54,145 nucleotides of DNA from Gammaproteobacteria bacterium (GTDB taxonomy: Bacteria; Pseudomonadota; Gammaproteobacteria; Steroidobacterales; GCA-2729495). The position numbers and the translations under genes are program-made. Where the stretch lies: NCBI GenBank assembly GCA_024277915.1, contig JAJRUG010000057.1, positions 1-54,145 of the forward strand. Reading direction: 5' to 3'. The notes beneath the pieces are model-generated. The model was given only the letters and a program-made list of their open reading frames with translations, searched no databases and was not told the DNA's origin. Below, in pieces: positions 27,911 to 36,571 of this stretch; the stretch's first letter is position 1, and each line of letters opens with the position of its first letter.

Positions 27911-29956
27911 TCACGCTGTTTTCTGGTCGGAAAACTCGACATGCTGTGCATCTTCGATATTGACCGGATCCACAACTGCGTCAAGTTCGGGCTCCACAGC
28001 AGAGTTTCCTGCTTCAGCTTCCGGCAGACGAAATCCATCCACTGTGCGCCGGAGCTCCGTTGCAAGTTCTGCCAATTCATCGATCGCCCGGGTGGTGGCG
28101 CCGGCATTGGCTGCCGTTTGAGAGTGAATATCCTGCAGCGCATCCATGCTACCGGTCACCGCAGCTGCGGCGGTTGCCTGATCTTGTGTAGAACCGGAGA
28201 TATTCTGCACCAGTGATGCAATCTGGTTTGATACCTGTTCGATTTCTTCCAGCGCCGCGCCGGCATTTTCTGCAAGCAATGCGCCACCCACGACATCGGT
28301 GGTACTCCGTTCCATCGAAACCACTGCTTCGTTGGTGTCTGACTGGATGGTACGCACCAACACTTCAATCTGCCTGGTGGCATTGGCCGAACGCTCTGCC
28401 AGACGCTGCACCTCATCTGCAACCACTGCAAACCCGCGACCCGCCTCACCTGCCATGGATGCCTGAATGGATGCATTCAAGGCCAGGATATTGGTTTGAT
28501 CTGCAATGTCATTGATAAGCTCGATGATATTGCCTATTTCCTGAGAGCTTTCGCCAAGGCGTTTGATGCGCTTGGAAGTGTCCTGAATCGTTTCACGAAT
28601 CGTATTCATGCCCTCGATTGTTCGCCGAACAGCATCGCCACCTTTGTGAGCCACATCGACCGAGTGGCGAGCTACATCGGAAGATCTTTCGGCATTCCCT
28701 GAAACCTCCTCGATCGAGGCAGCCATCACGGCGATAGCCTCGGTCGCTGCCTCCAGTTGGCCTGACTGGGCTTCGGTGGCTTCATCAAGCTGCTGGGCGG
28801 TCTTGCTCGCCTGACGAGACGCGCTGTCTACCATGATGGCGCTGTCATTCACTGTAGTCACCAGGCCGCGAAGTGCTTCGATTGCAAAGTTAATGGAATC
28901 AGCAATCGCACCGGTAATTTCTTCCGTGACTGTTGCCTTGGTGGTCAAATCACCGTCTGCCAGGCTGCTCAATTCATCAAGCAAGCGAAGAATCGCCTGC
29001 TGATTCCGCTCTGACTGTACTGCTTGTTCGGCTGCTACCCGGCGCAAACCTGCCTGACGATGATAGAACCAGCCCATTAGCAACAGCAGAAAAACACCGG
29101 CTGCCAGCATATAGGTCAGTAGCATTGATCCGGTTTGATCTGACCGGGACACTGATTGTCCGGGAGCTGGTCGCAGGTCAGGCAGTAAAACCGCCATTCT
29201 CTGCATGGCCTGGTGAATAGTCGCCAGACGATCTGATGCGTCAATGACATCTTTGACCTTTCCACTGATTGTGGACACCGATAATTGAACAGCCGACAAT
29301 GCCTTCACTGCAGCTTCACCGGAAACCGGCCGCAATCCAAGTTCCGGGTCGCCCTGCTGGAATCCGCGAACAATCTGGGTGAGCGCCATATTCCAATCAA
29401 GCAGCTGATGGGTCAGCGCTGCCGGGTCTCCGGTACCGGTGGCCAGCATTTCTACATTCCAGCGCAACACTTCACTCAATGTTCGAGTCCGCTCAAGATG
29501 GGCGGCCACCAATGGCTTTTGCTGCAATATCAATTGGCCTTCTAGTGCGTAGATGCGCTCAGCAAGTTCCGGTACCAGTACATTCAATTCATCCCGAGCG
29601 GCCATCAAGGCGGCGACATCCTCCCTGCCGCCGAGTACTGTTTCCAAACTGGACTTGAACTGCACGAATTGTTGCCGCTGCGTCCGCCTGATCTGGCTGT
29701 CAGCAACACTCTTCAGCCGTTGACCGGCTTTTGCCAGACCCTCGAATGATTCGGGGTTGGTTCTGAGCGCTTGTTGCGCCAATAAATAGGCGGATCGGGC
29801 TTCGACAAGCGCTGTCTGTCCTGCGGCTCCCGCAGAATTACCTGACCCGCTTTCAGATACACCGAACTGAACAACGCCCAGCCCTGCTACCAGAATCACC
29901 ATCAGCAATGCGCCAATGACCGGAATATGTTTTGTGCCGCTCAACTTCTCTGCCAT
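27911..29956 (-). CDS. pilJ: Type IV pilus methyl-accepting chemotaxis protein PilJ
   Basis: A 681-residue inner-membrane chemoreceptor of the Pil-Chp system. It has two transmembrane segments (about residues 12-32 and 278-300), a long periplasmic ligand region with two helical PilJ-type repeats, a HAMP-like stretch (LLDELSSLADGDLTTKATV) and a cytoplasmic signalling hairpin. The tip reads LNASIQASMAGEAGRGFAVV then ADEVQRLAER, the PilJ variant of the receptor tip. It senses surface contact or pilin and controls ChpA through PilI. SD GAGGGA precedes the ATG. In P. aeruginosa pilK (methyltransferase) follows; here chpA follows directly, so adaptation by methylation may rely on another CheR or be lost. 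Confidence 0.96.
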   Translation of the reverse strand: MAEKLSGTKHIPVIGALLMVILVAGLGVVQFGVSESGSGNSAGAAGQTALVEARSAYLLAQQALRTNPESFEGLAKAGQRLKSVADSQIRRTQRQQFVQFKSSLETVLGGREDVAALMAARDELNVLVPELAERIYALEGQLILQQKPLVAAHLERTRTLSEVLRWNVEMLATGTGDPAALTHQLLDWNMALTQIVRGFQQGDPELGLRPVSGEAAVKALSAVQLSVSTISGKVKDVIDASDRLATIHQAMQRMAVLLPDLRPAPGQSVSRSDQTGSMLLTYMLAAGVFLLLLMGWFYHRQAGLRRVAAEQAVQSERNQQAILRLLDELSSLADGDLTTKATVTEEITGAIADSINFAIEALRGLVTTVNDSAIMVDSASRQASKTAQQLDEATEAQSGQLEAATEAIAVMAASIEEVSGNAERSSDVARHSVDVAHKGGDAVRRTIEGMNTIRETIQDTSKRIKRLGESSQEIGNIIELINDIADQTNILALNASIQASMAGEAGRGFAVVADEVQRLAERSANATRQIEVLVRTIQSDTNEAVVSMERSTTDVVGGALLAENAGAALEEIEQVSNQIASLVQNISGSTQDQATAAAAVTGSMDALQDIHSQTAANAGATTRAIDELAELATELRRTVDGFRLPEAEAGNSAVEPELDAVVDPVNIEDAQHVEFSDQKTA

Positions 29957-29969
29957 TTTCTGACATCCC

Positions 29970-30557
29970 TCAGATAGAAACTTGTGATTCAGCCGCCTGC
30001 CTGAACTCTGGAGATTCCTGCAGGCAGGTCATGCTCAAAACAGGCCAGCTCTCTATACCTCTGCGGTACGACCCGGTGAGATACGCTTCACCCCGCATCG
30101 CCATGCCAGGAATTTTGCTGGAGTACTCTCGCTCGACAAACCGCCTGAACCCGAATACTTCGTCAACCAGAATACCAACCGAATACTCATCAATATTTGT
30201 CACCAGCACCCGAGTCGCCCTGCCGGTAGTCGTTACTCCGGAACCCAGAAAGGCCTTGAGATCAACCACAGGAAGCAATCGCCCCCTGATGTTGGCAAGA
30301 CCATTCATCCACGCTTTGCCCCCGGGCACCCGGGTGATCGTCGATGGCACCATCAGCACTTCGGCTATTTCATCACGCGCTATAACGAATCGCTCTTCGC
30401 CAAGCCTGATACCTATTCCAACCCATTCATCAACATTAATATCTTCGTCGGCATCAGCACCTGTCAAAGCAACTTTGCTGCGTCGCTCCAGCTCTCGCAG
30501 CAAATCAAACGGATGCTCACGCAGAGAACGAAGCTCGGTACCTGCAGTATTGTTCAC
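29970..30557 (-). CDS. pilI: CheW-like coupling protein PilI
   Basis: A 195-residue CheW-domain protein coupling PilJ to ChpA. After a ~45-residue N-terminal arm (LREHPFDLLRELERRSKVAL, typical of PilI) the CheW fold is visible: WVGIGIRLGEERFVIARDEI, LANIRGRLLPVVDLKAFLG and VGILVDEVFGFRRF. The start is GTG overlapping the pilH stop (GTGA). Its position between pilH and pilJ matches the P. aeruginosa order. Confidence 0.94.
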   Translation of the reverse strand: MNNTAGTELRSLREHPFDLLRELERRSKVALTGADADEDINVDEWVGIGIRLGEERFVIARDEIAEVLMVPSTITRVPGGKAWMNGLANIRGRLLPVVDLKAFLGSGVTTTGRATRVLVTNIDEYSVGILVDEVFGFRRFVEREYSSKIPGMAMRGEAYLTGSYRRGIESWPVLSMTCLQESPEFRQAAESQVSI

Positions 30558-30919
30558 TTCACCAATACCGACTTGATGACCTCCACCAGCTGCTGATTCG
30601 CAACCGGCTTGGTCAGGTACGCCGCAGCACCCTGGCGAAGCCCCCAGATCCGGTCAGTTTCCTGATCCTTGCTGCTGATCATCACTACCGGGATCGATGA
30701 GGTATCCGGATTCCTGGTCAGCTCCCGTGTTGCCTTGTAGCCGTCCATTCCCTGCATCACAACGTCCATAAGTATGACGTCGGGGCGAGATGCCATTGCC
30801 ACCTTGATGGCCTCTTCACCATCACTGGCAACCAGCGTTTCATGCCCGTTTTTTTCCAGTAAACCGGAAATAACGTGCTGATCCGTGGGCGAGTCGTCAA
30901 CCACCAATACCAGTGCCAT
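30554..30919 (-). CDS. pilH: Twitching motility response regulator PilH
   Basis: A 121-residue stand-alone CheY-like receiver with the acidic pair D8-D9, phospho-acceptor D52 (ILMDVVM) and K104 (YLTKP). In Pseudomonas PilH counteracts PilG, drawing phosphate from ChpA and supporting retraction. I start at the ATG giving MALVLVVDDS, preceded by GGGGAGG. An in-frame start 20 codons upstream lies inside pilG. The first ~23 bases overlap the pilG 3' end. Confidence 0.95.
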   Translation of the reverse strand: MALVLVVDDSPTDQHVISGLLEKNGHETLVASDGEEAIKVAMASRPDVILMDVVMQGMDGYKATRELTRNPDTSSIPVVMISSKDQETDRIWGLRQGAAAYLTKPVANQQLVEVIKSVLVK

Positions 30920-31334
30920 GCCGGGCCTCCCCTGTGCTCTTGCTGGCCACCTGGCTGGTGATCGCTCCGAGCAATTCATCTTTTGTAAATGGTTTGGTCA
31001 AATATTGCTCGGAGCCGACAATCCGGCCACGAGCCCGGTCAAACAAGCCATCCTTGCTGGACAACATGATCACCGGTGTGTCTTTGAACGTATTGTTGTG
31101 CTTGATCAACGAACAGGTTTCATACCCGTCCAGTCGAGGCATCATGATATCGACGAAAATGAGATCAGGATTGTGATCCGCAATCTTGGATAATGCATCA
31201 AACCCGTCCACGGCGGTGTACACCGTACACCCCTCCTTGGACAGCAGGGTTTCCGCAGTGCGCCTGATGGTTTTGCTGTCGTCAATAACCAGTATTTTCA
31301 AGCCATTGAGGACTGATGAGGTATCTGAGCTCAC
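30897..31334 (-). CDS. pilG: Twitching motility response regulator PilG
   Basis: A 145-residue CheY-like receiver: D18-D19, phospho-acceptor D62 (FVDIMMP) and K114 (YLTKPF), with short N- and C-terminal extensions. PilG promotes pilus extension and, in Pseudomonas, stimulates adenylate cyclase. The start is GTG with GGAG upstream at good spacing. It is the first gene of the pilGHIJ-chpA-chpC operon and diverges from gshB across 188 bp. That spacer contains TGTGACATCATCG, a CRP/Vfr-like half-site only, so control by Vfr cannot be claimed. Confidence 0.95.
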   Translation of the reverse strand: MSSDTSSVLNGLKILVIDDSKTIRRTAETLLSKEGCTVYTAVDGFDALSKIADHNPDLIFVDIMMPRLDGYETCSLIKHNNTFKDTPVIMLSSKDGLFDRARGRIVGSEQYLTKPFTKDELLGAITSQVASKSTGEARHGTGIGG

Positions 31335-31522
31335 TGGTATCTCCGTTGTCGGGGGTGCTCGATTGTTAACATAACGATGATGTCACATTAGATGGACTGG
31401 ACGCTAGATCATGTAGCCCAATCTCGCAAGGAATCTCCGCACATCGGGCAACTACAGGTGATATTTCGGTGGGTCTGCGACAGAATCAGGGATCCAGGTC
31501 ATCACATCGCAAGGACAACACA

Positions 31523-32479
31523 ATGGGCAGTATTCGATTTGGCATCGTCATGGATCCGATTTCCGCTATCATCCCCGCAAAAGACAGTTCGCTGGCGATG
31601 CTGCTGGAAATTCAAAGCCGTGGGCACTCGGTCAGCTACTTTGAGCAGGGTGATCTGTCTGTATCGAATGGCATTGCCAGCGGGTCAGCCAGGGCACTCA
31701 CTGTGAGCGATGATGCGGATTCCTGGTACGAACTGGGCTTGCGGGAAACCATTCAGCTGCATGACCTGGATGTTATCCTGATGCGCAAGGATCCGCCCTT
31801 CGATATGGAGTACATCTACACAACTTACCTCCTGGAACGTGCGGAACAACATGGTGCACTGATCATCAACAGGCCGGCAAGCCTGCGCGATATCAACGAG
31901 AAAGCATTCACTGCATGGTTTCCGGAGCTTTGCCCCGATACGCTGATCACCCGTTCAATGGATGAAATGCGGGAATTTCTGAACAGCGAAGAAACCATCG
32001 TCGTGAAGCCGTTGGATGGCATGGGTGGCAAATCAATATTTGTCGTGTTGCAGGGCGACAAAAACGCCAATGTCATCCTTGAAACCCTTACTGACTACGG
32101 TTCACGCTATGCGATGGCGCAACAGTTTATTCCTGAAATTGCTGCAGGCGACAAACGCGTGATTCTTATCGACGGTCAGCCCTCTGAACATGCGTTGGCC
32201 AGGATTCCCGCAGCGGATGACTACCGGGGCAATCTGGTCGCGGGGGCAAAACCTGAAGTGCGGGCACTTACTGGCCGGGACCGGGAGATTTGCGCAGCAG
32301 TCGGTCCGATGCTCCGGGAACGCGGTGTAGTTTTTGCCGGAATAGACATCATCGGGGACTACCTGACCGAGGTGAATGTCACCAGCCCGACCGGTATTCG
32401 TGAAATTATGAAATACGGTGGAGAGGATCTGGCGGAAAAACTGATTGACGCCATAGAGAACAGGCTCTCCAGCACCTGA
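31523..32479 (+). CDS. gshB: Glutathione synthetase
   Basis: An ATP-grasp enzyme joining gamma-glutamylcysteine and glycine. The 318-residue protein has the gammaproteobacterial GshB start RFGIVMDPISAI, RKDPPFDMEYIY, the ATP-grasp loop VVKPLDGMGGKSIF and the metal/phosphate motif EVNVTSPTGIREI. I start at the ATG at 31523 with AAGGA seven bases upstream; the open frame extends 18 codons further but lacks this signal. Glutathione is used by adhC and probably ggt elsewhere in this window. Adjacent pilG on the other side mirrors the Pseudomonas layout. Confidence 0.97.
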   Translation: MGSIRFGIVMDPISAIIPAKDSSLAMLLEIQSRGHSVSYFEQGDLSVSNGIASGSARALTVSDDADSWYELGLRETIQLHDLDVILMRKDPPFDMEYIYTTYLLERAEQHGALIINRPASLRDINEKAFTAWFPELCPDTLITRSMDEMREFLNSEETIVVKPLDGMGGKSIFVVLQGDKNANVILETLTDYGSRYAMAQQFIPEIAAGDKRVILIDGQPSEHALARIPAADDYRGNLVAGAKPEVRALTGRDREICAAVGPMLRERGVVFAGIDIIGDYLTEVNVTSPTGIREIMKYGGEDLAEKLIDAIENRLSST

Positions 32480-32486
32480 GCACTCC

Positions 32487-33530
32487 ATGAGTACAGGTTT
32501 CCATATCCCTCGATTTTTTCAGGTTGTATTGCTTTGCCTGTTGCTGGCCGGATGTCAGGCCGGGCCGGATCCCGAAGAACACCGCCGCACGTTTCTGACC
32601 TTTGGGACAATGATCGATGTTGCTCTTTACAACGTCGGAGCGGAGCGTGCAGAAATTGCCTTCGATGCACTGGACCGCTATTTTTCAAGAATTAACAACG
32701 ATTGGTATGCTTATGGTGCCGGCGAGCTGGCTCGCGTCAATCAAACCTTGTCCGAAGGCAGAACAGCCACTCTTTCGTTGCCTCTTGCTGCCCTGACCTG
32801 GCGCAGCCTGGAGATTTATCAGCTCAGTGAAGGTCTATTCGATCCGACCATAGGAAACCTTGTCAAACTATGGGGCTTTCATGATTCAAGTGCTGACCCT
32901 GAAAACCCGCCCGACCCGGCATCGATACAGGACTGGTTCTCACGTCACAAAGGGGTCAGTGGATTGATTCTTGATGGCCGGCAACTGTCTGCCGACTCAC
33001 CGCTGATTCTGGATTTCGGCGGTATCGCCAAGGGTACAGCCCTGGGTGAAGCCACCCTTCTGCTCCGGAAATACGGCATCGAAAACGGCCTGATCAATGC
33101 TGGCGGCGATCTTATTGTATTAGGCACCCATGGGAAGCGCAGGTGGCGAGTGGGCATACGCGATCCCAGAGAGCCGAAGGTTCTGCGCACACTGGCCCTG
33201 GAGCCCGGCGAATCAATTGTTACCTCTGGCGACTATGAGCGTTTTTTTACTTATCAGGGCGAGCGATATCATCACCTGCTTGATCCGAGAACCGGCTACC
33301 CCGTCACCGAAACAGCCTCGGTAACTGTCATCAGCAATGACCCGGAACTCGCAGATGCCGCAGCCACGGCACTGATGGTAGGGGGCCCGTCGTTATTCCC
33401 TGATATGGCGACAAAACTGGGCATTCAGTATGCTCTGCTCATCACCCCGCAGGGCGACGTGCTTATGACACCCCGGATGCAACAACGCCTTGAAAGCCGG
33501 GGTCAGGAGGATTCAGAGCCAATAGGTTAA
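32487..33530 (+). CDS. apbE: FAD:protein FMN transferase (ApbE) lipoprotein
   Basis: ApbE attaches FMN covalently to Thr/Ser of target proteins such as Nqr/Rnf subunits in or near the periplasm. The 347-residue protein has a lipoprotein signal (FFQVVLLCLLLAGC, lipid cysteine C23), a GTMIDVALYN start of the fold, YFSRINNDWYAY, and the DFGGIAKGTALGEA, NAGGDLIVLG and HLLDPRTGYPV motifs for FAD and Mg2+ binding. It lies eight bases after gshB, so it is probably co-transcribed. ApbE usually accompanies nqr, rnf or flavoprotein reductase genes; none is here, so its target is unknown. Confidence 0.95.
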   Translation: MSTGFHIPRFFQVVLLCLLLAGCQAGPDPEEHRRTFLTFGTMIDVALYNVGAERAEIAFDALDRYFSRINNDWYAYGAGELARVNQTLSEGRTATLSLPLAALTWRSLEIYQLSEGLFDPTIGNLVKLWGFHDSSADPENPPDPASIQDWFSRHKGVSGLILDGRQLSADSPLILDFGGIAKGTALGEATLLLRKYGIENGLINAGGDLIVLGTHGKRRWRVGIRDPREPKVLRTLALEPGESIVTSGDYERFFTYQGERYHHLLDPRTGYPVTETASVTVISNDPELADAAATALMVGGPSLFPDMATKLGIQYALLITPQGDVLMTPRMQQRLESRGQEDSEPIG

Positions 33531-33567
33531 TTTGTGACAAATTGCCACCTGCGAATCCAGTCACAGG

Positions 33568-33573
33568 TATAAT
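33568..33573 (+). promoter_or_regulatory. Possible -10 element before tonB
   Basis: TATAAT lies nine bases before the tonB ATG. The best upstream -35 (TTGCCA, 33542-33547) is 20 bp away, which is too far for an optimal promoter. If it is used, the leader would be only a few bases long. Confidence 0.35.
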
Positions 33574-33582
33574 CTTGGCCGC

Positions 33583-34509
33583 ATGGCCTTATCGTCCGCA
33601 AATCATTCACTGGTTTCCTGGTCGCCGCAAGCGGCGGGCGATCGTCTCTCTTCAACACTGTTTCTGGCCGGGCTGTTTCACGGCGTGGTCATACTCGGCA
33701 TCACTTTTTCCGGAGAGCTGGCACCAGACGCTGCAGCGGAGAGCACATCACTGGAAGTGGTGATTGTCACCAGCGACTACGAAAGCCTGATTGCCCCCGA
33801 TGAAGCACGCCTGCTGGCACAGAAGAACCTGCAGGGTGCAGGCAACACCATGGAGAACACGCCGGTACGTACAGCGATGGGTCAAAACCTGACATCACCT
33901 GTACCGGGCCAGGATCAGGCAGGATTGCCGGACCCGCAGCAGCAGGGAAGCAGCCAACAAAAGATCCGTTCGGTGATGACCGCCAGGCTCTCCGAGACCA
34001 GCACACCTGCTGACAAGAATGAGGGCGCCCCTGATGTGACCCAGCAATTGCAACAGAGCTCCCTGACAGAGCTTGCCCGGCCGATCGAGATCATCGGTAA
34101 AACCGACCGGAAAACCGTCCTGAGAGACAGTCGACTGCGCGAACTGGTCACCAGCGCCAACACCAGGGAATCGCGTATTGCTGCATATCTCAACAGCTGG
34201 AAAAGTAAAGTGGAACGCATCGGAACCCTCAATTTCCCGATGGACGTGCGAGGGCGCGGGGCCGGCAATCCGGTTCTGGAAGTTGCCATCGCAGCTAACG
34301 GCGACCTGAAAGACGTCATCATCCTGCAATCATCCGGATTCCCGTTCATCGATCAGGCGTCGACCGATATTCTGAAAATTGCAGCCCCCTTCGAGCCTTT
34401 CCCAAAATCGCTGCGCGAAGAATACGATGTGCTGCGGTTTACCTATGAGTGGCGTTTTTCGGAACCCGTCGTACCCAGTACCAGCTGGACCGGTGGCCAG
34501 GGCCTGTAA
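33583..34509 (+). CDS. tonB: Energy transducer TonB (TonB3-like, pilus-locus type)
   Basis: A 308-residue protein with a short cytoplasmic tail, one membrane helix (TLFLAGLFHGVVILGITFSG, residues ~27-46), a long Gln/Ser/Pro-containing periplasmic linker and a C-terminal TonB domain (NPVLEVAIAANGDLKDVIILQSSG, then FPKSLREEYDVLRFTYEWRF). The domain ends are typical of TonB, which couples the proton-motive force to outer-membrane processes. In P. aeruginosa the tonB paralogue between gshB and yqgE (tonB3) is needed for twitching motility, and this gene holds the same position, so a pilus role is plausible (inference). No exbB/exbD adjoins it. Confidence 0.88.
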   Translation: MALSSANHSLVSWSPQAAGDRLSSTLFLAGLFHGVVILGITFSGELAPDAAAESTSLEVVIVTSDYESLIAPDEARLLAQKNLQGAGNTMENTPVRTAMGQNLTSPVPGQDQAGLPDPQQQGSSQQKIRSVMTARLSETSTPADKNEGAPDVTQQLQQSSLTELARPIEIIGKTDRKTVLRDSRLRELVTSANTRESRIAAYLNSWKSKVERIGTLNFPMDVRGRGAGNPVLEVAIAANGDLKDVIILQSSGFPFIDQASTDILKIAAPFEPFPKSLREEYDVLRFTYEWRFSEPVVPSTSWTGGQGL

Positions 34510-34561
34510 AACCATCAGATTTCCCCTTGTCTAAGCTGCTAAAGGGGTCGATACTGGATCC

Positions 34562-35140
34562 ATGCACGACAGTTCTTCACTAACCGGCCATCTGCTGATC
34601 GCCATGCCAGCCATGGCAGATCCGAATTTTCACCGAACAGTCAGCTACATCTGCGAGCACAACGAAAACGGCGCCCTGGGCCTGGTGATCAACCGTCCCA
34701 TGGATATCGACATGGGGCAGATATTCGAGCAGCTGGCACTTACCCGGTTTCAACTGGAAGATCTCGAGCCTGCCACAGCCAGAAAACCAGTGCTGCGTGG
34801 TGGCCCGGTGGAAATACAGAGAGGCTTCGTACTGCATAATGATCCAGGCGACTGGGAAACGACCGTGGCAGTCAGCGATGAAATCCATGTCACGACTTCC
34901 CAGGATGTATTGAGCGCGATGGCGGCGGGCAAAGGTCCGGAACACGCGGTAGTCGCTTTGGGTTATGCGGGCTGGAGTCCCGGGCAACTGGAACACGAAC
35001 TGATCAGCAACGCGTGGATCAGTGTACCGGCGTCCCCTCATATCATTTTCGATACCCCCTTTGAGGATCGATGGCAGGGAGCAGCCGGCCTCCTCGGCAT
35101 TGATATTGCTACCGTCAGCCCTGAAGTTGGACACGCATAA
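34562..35140 (+). CDS. YqgE/AlgH family protein (DUF179)
   Basis: A 192-residue cytoplasmic protein of the conserved YqgE/AlgH family: LTGHLLIAMPAMADPNFHRTVSYICEHN at the N-terminus, GALGLVINRPMDI, LRGGPVEIQRGFVLH and VALGYAGWSPGQLEHEL. Function is not firmly known; Pseudomonas AlgH has been tied to alginate regulation. It precedes ruvX with a 14-bp overlap, the arrangement found throughout gammaproteobacteria. CCCCTT and AAGGGG flank the end of the tonB spacer but no U tract makes it a terminator. Confidence 0.95.
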   Translation: MHDSSSLTGHLLIAMPAMADPNFHRTVSYICEHNENGALGLVINRPMDIDMGQIFEQLALTRFQLEDLEPATARKPVLRGGPVEIQRGFVLHNDPGDWETTVAVSDEIHVTTSQDVLSAMAAGKGPEHAVVALGYAGWSPGQLEHELISNAWISVPASPHIIFDTPFEDRWQGAAGLLGIDIATVSPEVGHA

Positions 35141-35594
35141 GACCCTGAATACAATTCCGGACGCCCTGGCATTCGATTTTGGCGAGCGCCGTATCGGTAT
35201 CGCTTTTGCCAACGGATGTACCTCGATCAGCTCTGCCCTGGGAACTGCCACCGCCCGGCAGGGCGAACCCCAATGGGCCGAGATAGATGCCTGTGTTACG
35301 GAGTGGAAACCCTCAGTACTGGTGGTCGGCATGCCCTATAATATGGACGGTAGTCATTCGCCCATGACAGAAAAAGCGACACAATTTGCCGATAAACTCC
35401 GGGAACGATATCAACTGCCAATCGATACAATTGACGAACGGCTCACCTCGGTGGAGGCCAGTTCGCTGCTTCGTGAGCAACGCAAGCTGGGACTGCGCAG
35501 AAAAAATGCCAATCGGGCAGACATAGATAGTCTCGCCGCACGATTGATTGCCGAAAGCTGGTTGAGCCGAAAATCACACGAGAAACCCGCATAG
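35127..35594 (+). CDS. ruvX: Holliday junction resolvase-like / pre-16S rRNA nuclease YqgF (RuvX)
   Basis: A 155-residue RNase H-fold protein with the YqgF motifs ALAFDFGERRIGIAFAN (catalytic Asp), VVGMPYNMDGSHSPM, IDERLTSVEA and the closing acidic NRADIDSLAARLI. YqgF processes the 5' end of 16S rRNA in E. coli and has been annotated as a putative resolvase. I use the TTG at 35127, which gives a normal-length protein and a short overlap with yqgE. The frame is open to 35022 but that part lies inside yqgE. The stop overlaps the pyrB GTG by one base. Confidence 0.92.
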   Translation: MDTHKTLNTIPDALAFDFGERRIGIAFANGCTSISSALGTATARQGEPQWAEIDACVTEWKPSVLVVGMPYNMDGSHSPMTEKATQFADKLRERYQLPIDTIDERLTSVEASSLLREQRKLGLRRKNANRADIDSLAARLIAESWLSRKSHEKPA

Positions 35595-36571
35595 TGAACA
35601 GCATACAAAATCAAGCCCGACAGCTGACTGAAGCAGGCGAACTCCGCCACCTGCTCACGCTTGACGGGCTCGACCGAAACATGGTCACAGCGCTCCTGGA
35701 ACGTGCTACCGGTTACCTGCGCCCCTCCGGCACCAGGCCGGCAACTGACAATGCCCTCGCGGGGTCAACCGTAGCCAATCTCTTTTTTGAGCCCAGCACG
35801 CGAACCCGGGCGTCTTTCGAGCTGGCAGCCAAGAGAATGAACGCCGATGTCCTGAATCTTGATGTCAACACATCATCGCGGATCAAAGGAGAGAGCATCC
35901 TTGATACGATTTATACCCTGCAGGCGATGCAGGTAGATGTCTTTGTGATCCGTGATGCCTCTGCGGGCGTATCTGCAATGATTGCAAACCATGTTGAACC
36001 CCATGTCAGCGTGCTCAATGCCGGTGAGGCAAATATCTCCCACCCCACCCAGGGTCTTCTTGATATTCTTACCATCCAGCAGCACAACCCCTGTTTCGAG
36101 TCGTTGACGGTGACCATAGTCGGCGATATTGCTCACTCGCGGGTCGCCTGCTCTGCCGTGCAGGGCTTGCGAATTATGGGAACCAGCGACATCCGCCTGG
36201 TATCTCCGCCGGGGCTTGAGCCGGATATGGCTGACTTCCCCGGCAGCAAGTTCACACATGACATCGACAGCGCAATCAAAGACAGCGATGTGGTGATGGC
36301 CTTGCGTGTCCAGAAAGAGCGCATCGTGAAAGAATCTGACCTGATCACTAACGAACAATATCTCCTCCAATACGGGCTGACCGCTGAACGCATGAAGCAG
36401 GCGAAACCCGATGCCATTGTCATGCACCCCGGGCCAATGAACCGGAATGTCGAGATCACTGATGAGGTCGCGGACAGTGATCAATCCGTCATCGAACAAC
36501 AGGTCACGAACGGTCTTGCCATACGCATGGCGATTCTTGCAACGATTACGGAGACCCGGAAAAAGGGATGA
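35594..36571 (+). CDS. pyrB: Aspartate carbamoyltransferase, catalytic subunit
   Basis: PyrB condenses carbamoyl phosphate and aspartate, the committed step of pyrimidine synthesis. The 325-residue protein has the carbamoyl-phosphate motif FFEPSTRTRASFELA, SHPTQGLLDILTI, VGDIAHSRVA and the aspartate-binding VMHPGPMNRNVEI. It starts with GTG one base into the ruvX stop (TAGTG). In Pseudomonas pyrB needs the inactive dihydroorotase PyrC' encoded next for assembly. Here that place is taken by pyrK, and no pyrI is seen, so holoenzyme composition is uncertain. The pyrR regulator is also absent. Confidence 0.96.
   Translation: MNSIQNQARQLTEAGELRHLLTLDGLDRNMVTALLERATGYLRPSGTRPATDNALAGSTVANLFFEPSTRTRASFELAAKRMNADVLNLDVNTSSRIKGESILDTIYTLQAMQVDVFVIRDASAGVSAMIANHVEPHVSVLNAGEANISHPTQGLLDILTIQQHNPCFESLTVTIVGDIAHSRVACSAVQGLRIMGTSDIRLVSPPGLEPDMADFPGSKFTHDIDSAIKDSDVVMALRVQKERIVKESDLITNEQYLLQYGLTAERMKQAKPDAIVMHPGPMNRNVEITDEVADSDQSVIEQQVTNGLAIRMAILATITETRKKG

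Noticed and set aside
31334-31522. CRP/Vfr site in the pilG-gshB spacer
   Set aside because: Only one half-site (TGTGA) is present; the second half does not match.
33542-33573. Full -35/-10 promoter (TTGCCA and TATAAT) before tonB
   Set aside because: The 20-bp spacer is too long; only the -10 element is listed, with low confidence.
34526-34549. CCCCTT / AAGGGG inverted repeat between tonB and yqgE as a terminator
   Set aside because: Short stem with a long loop and no T run after it.
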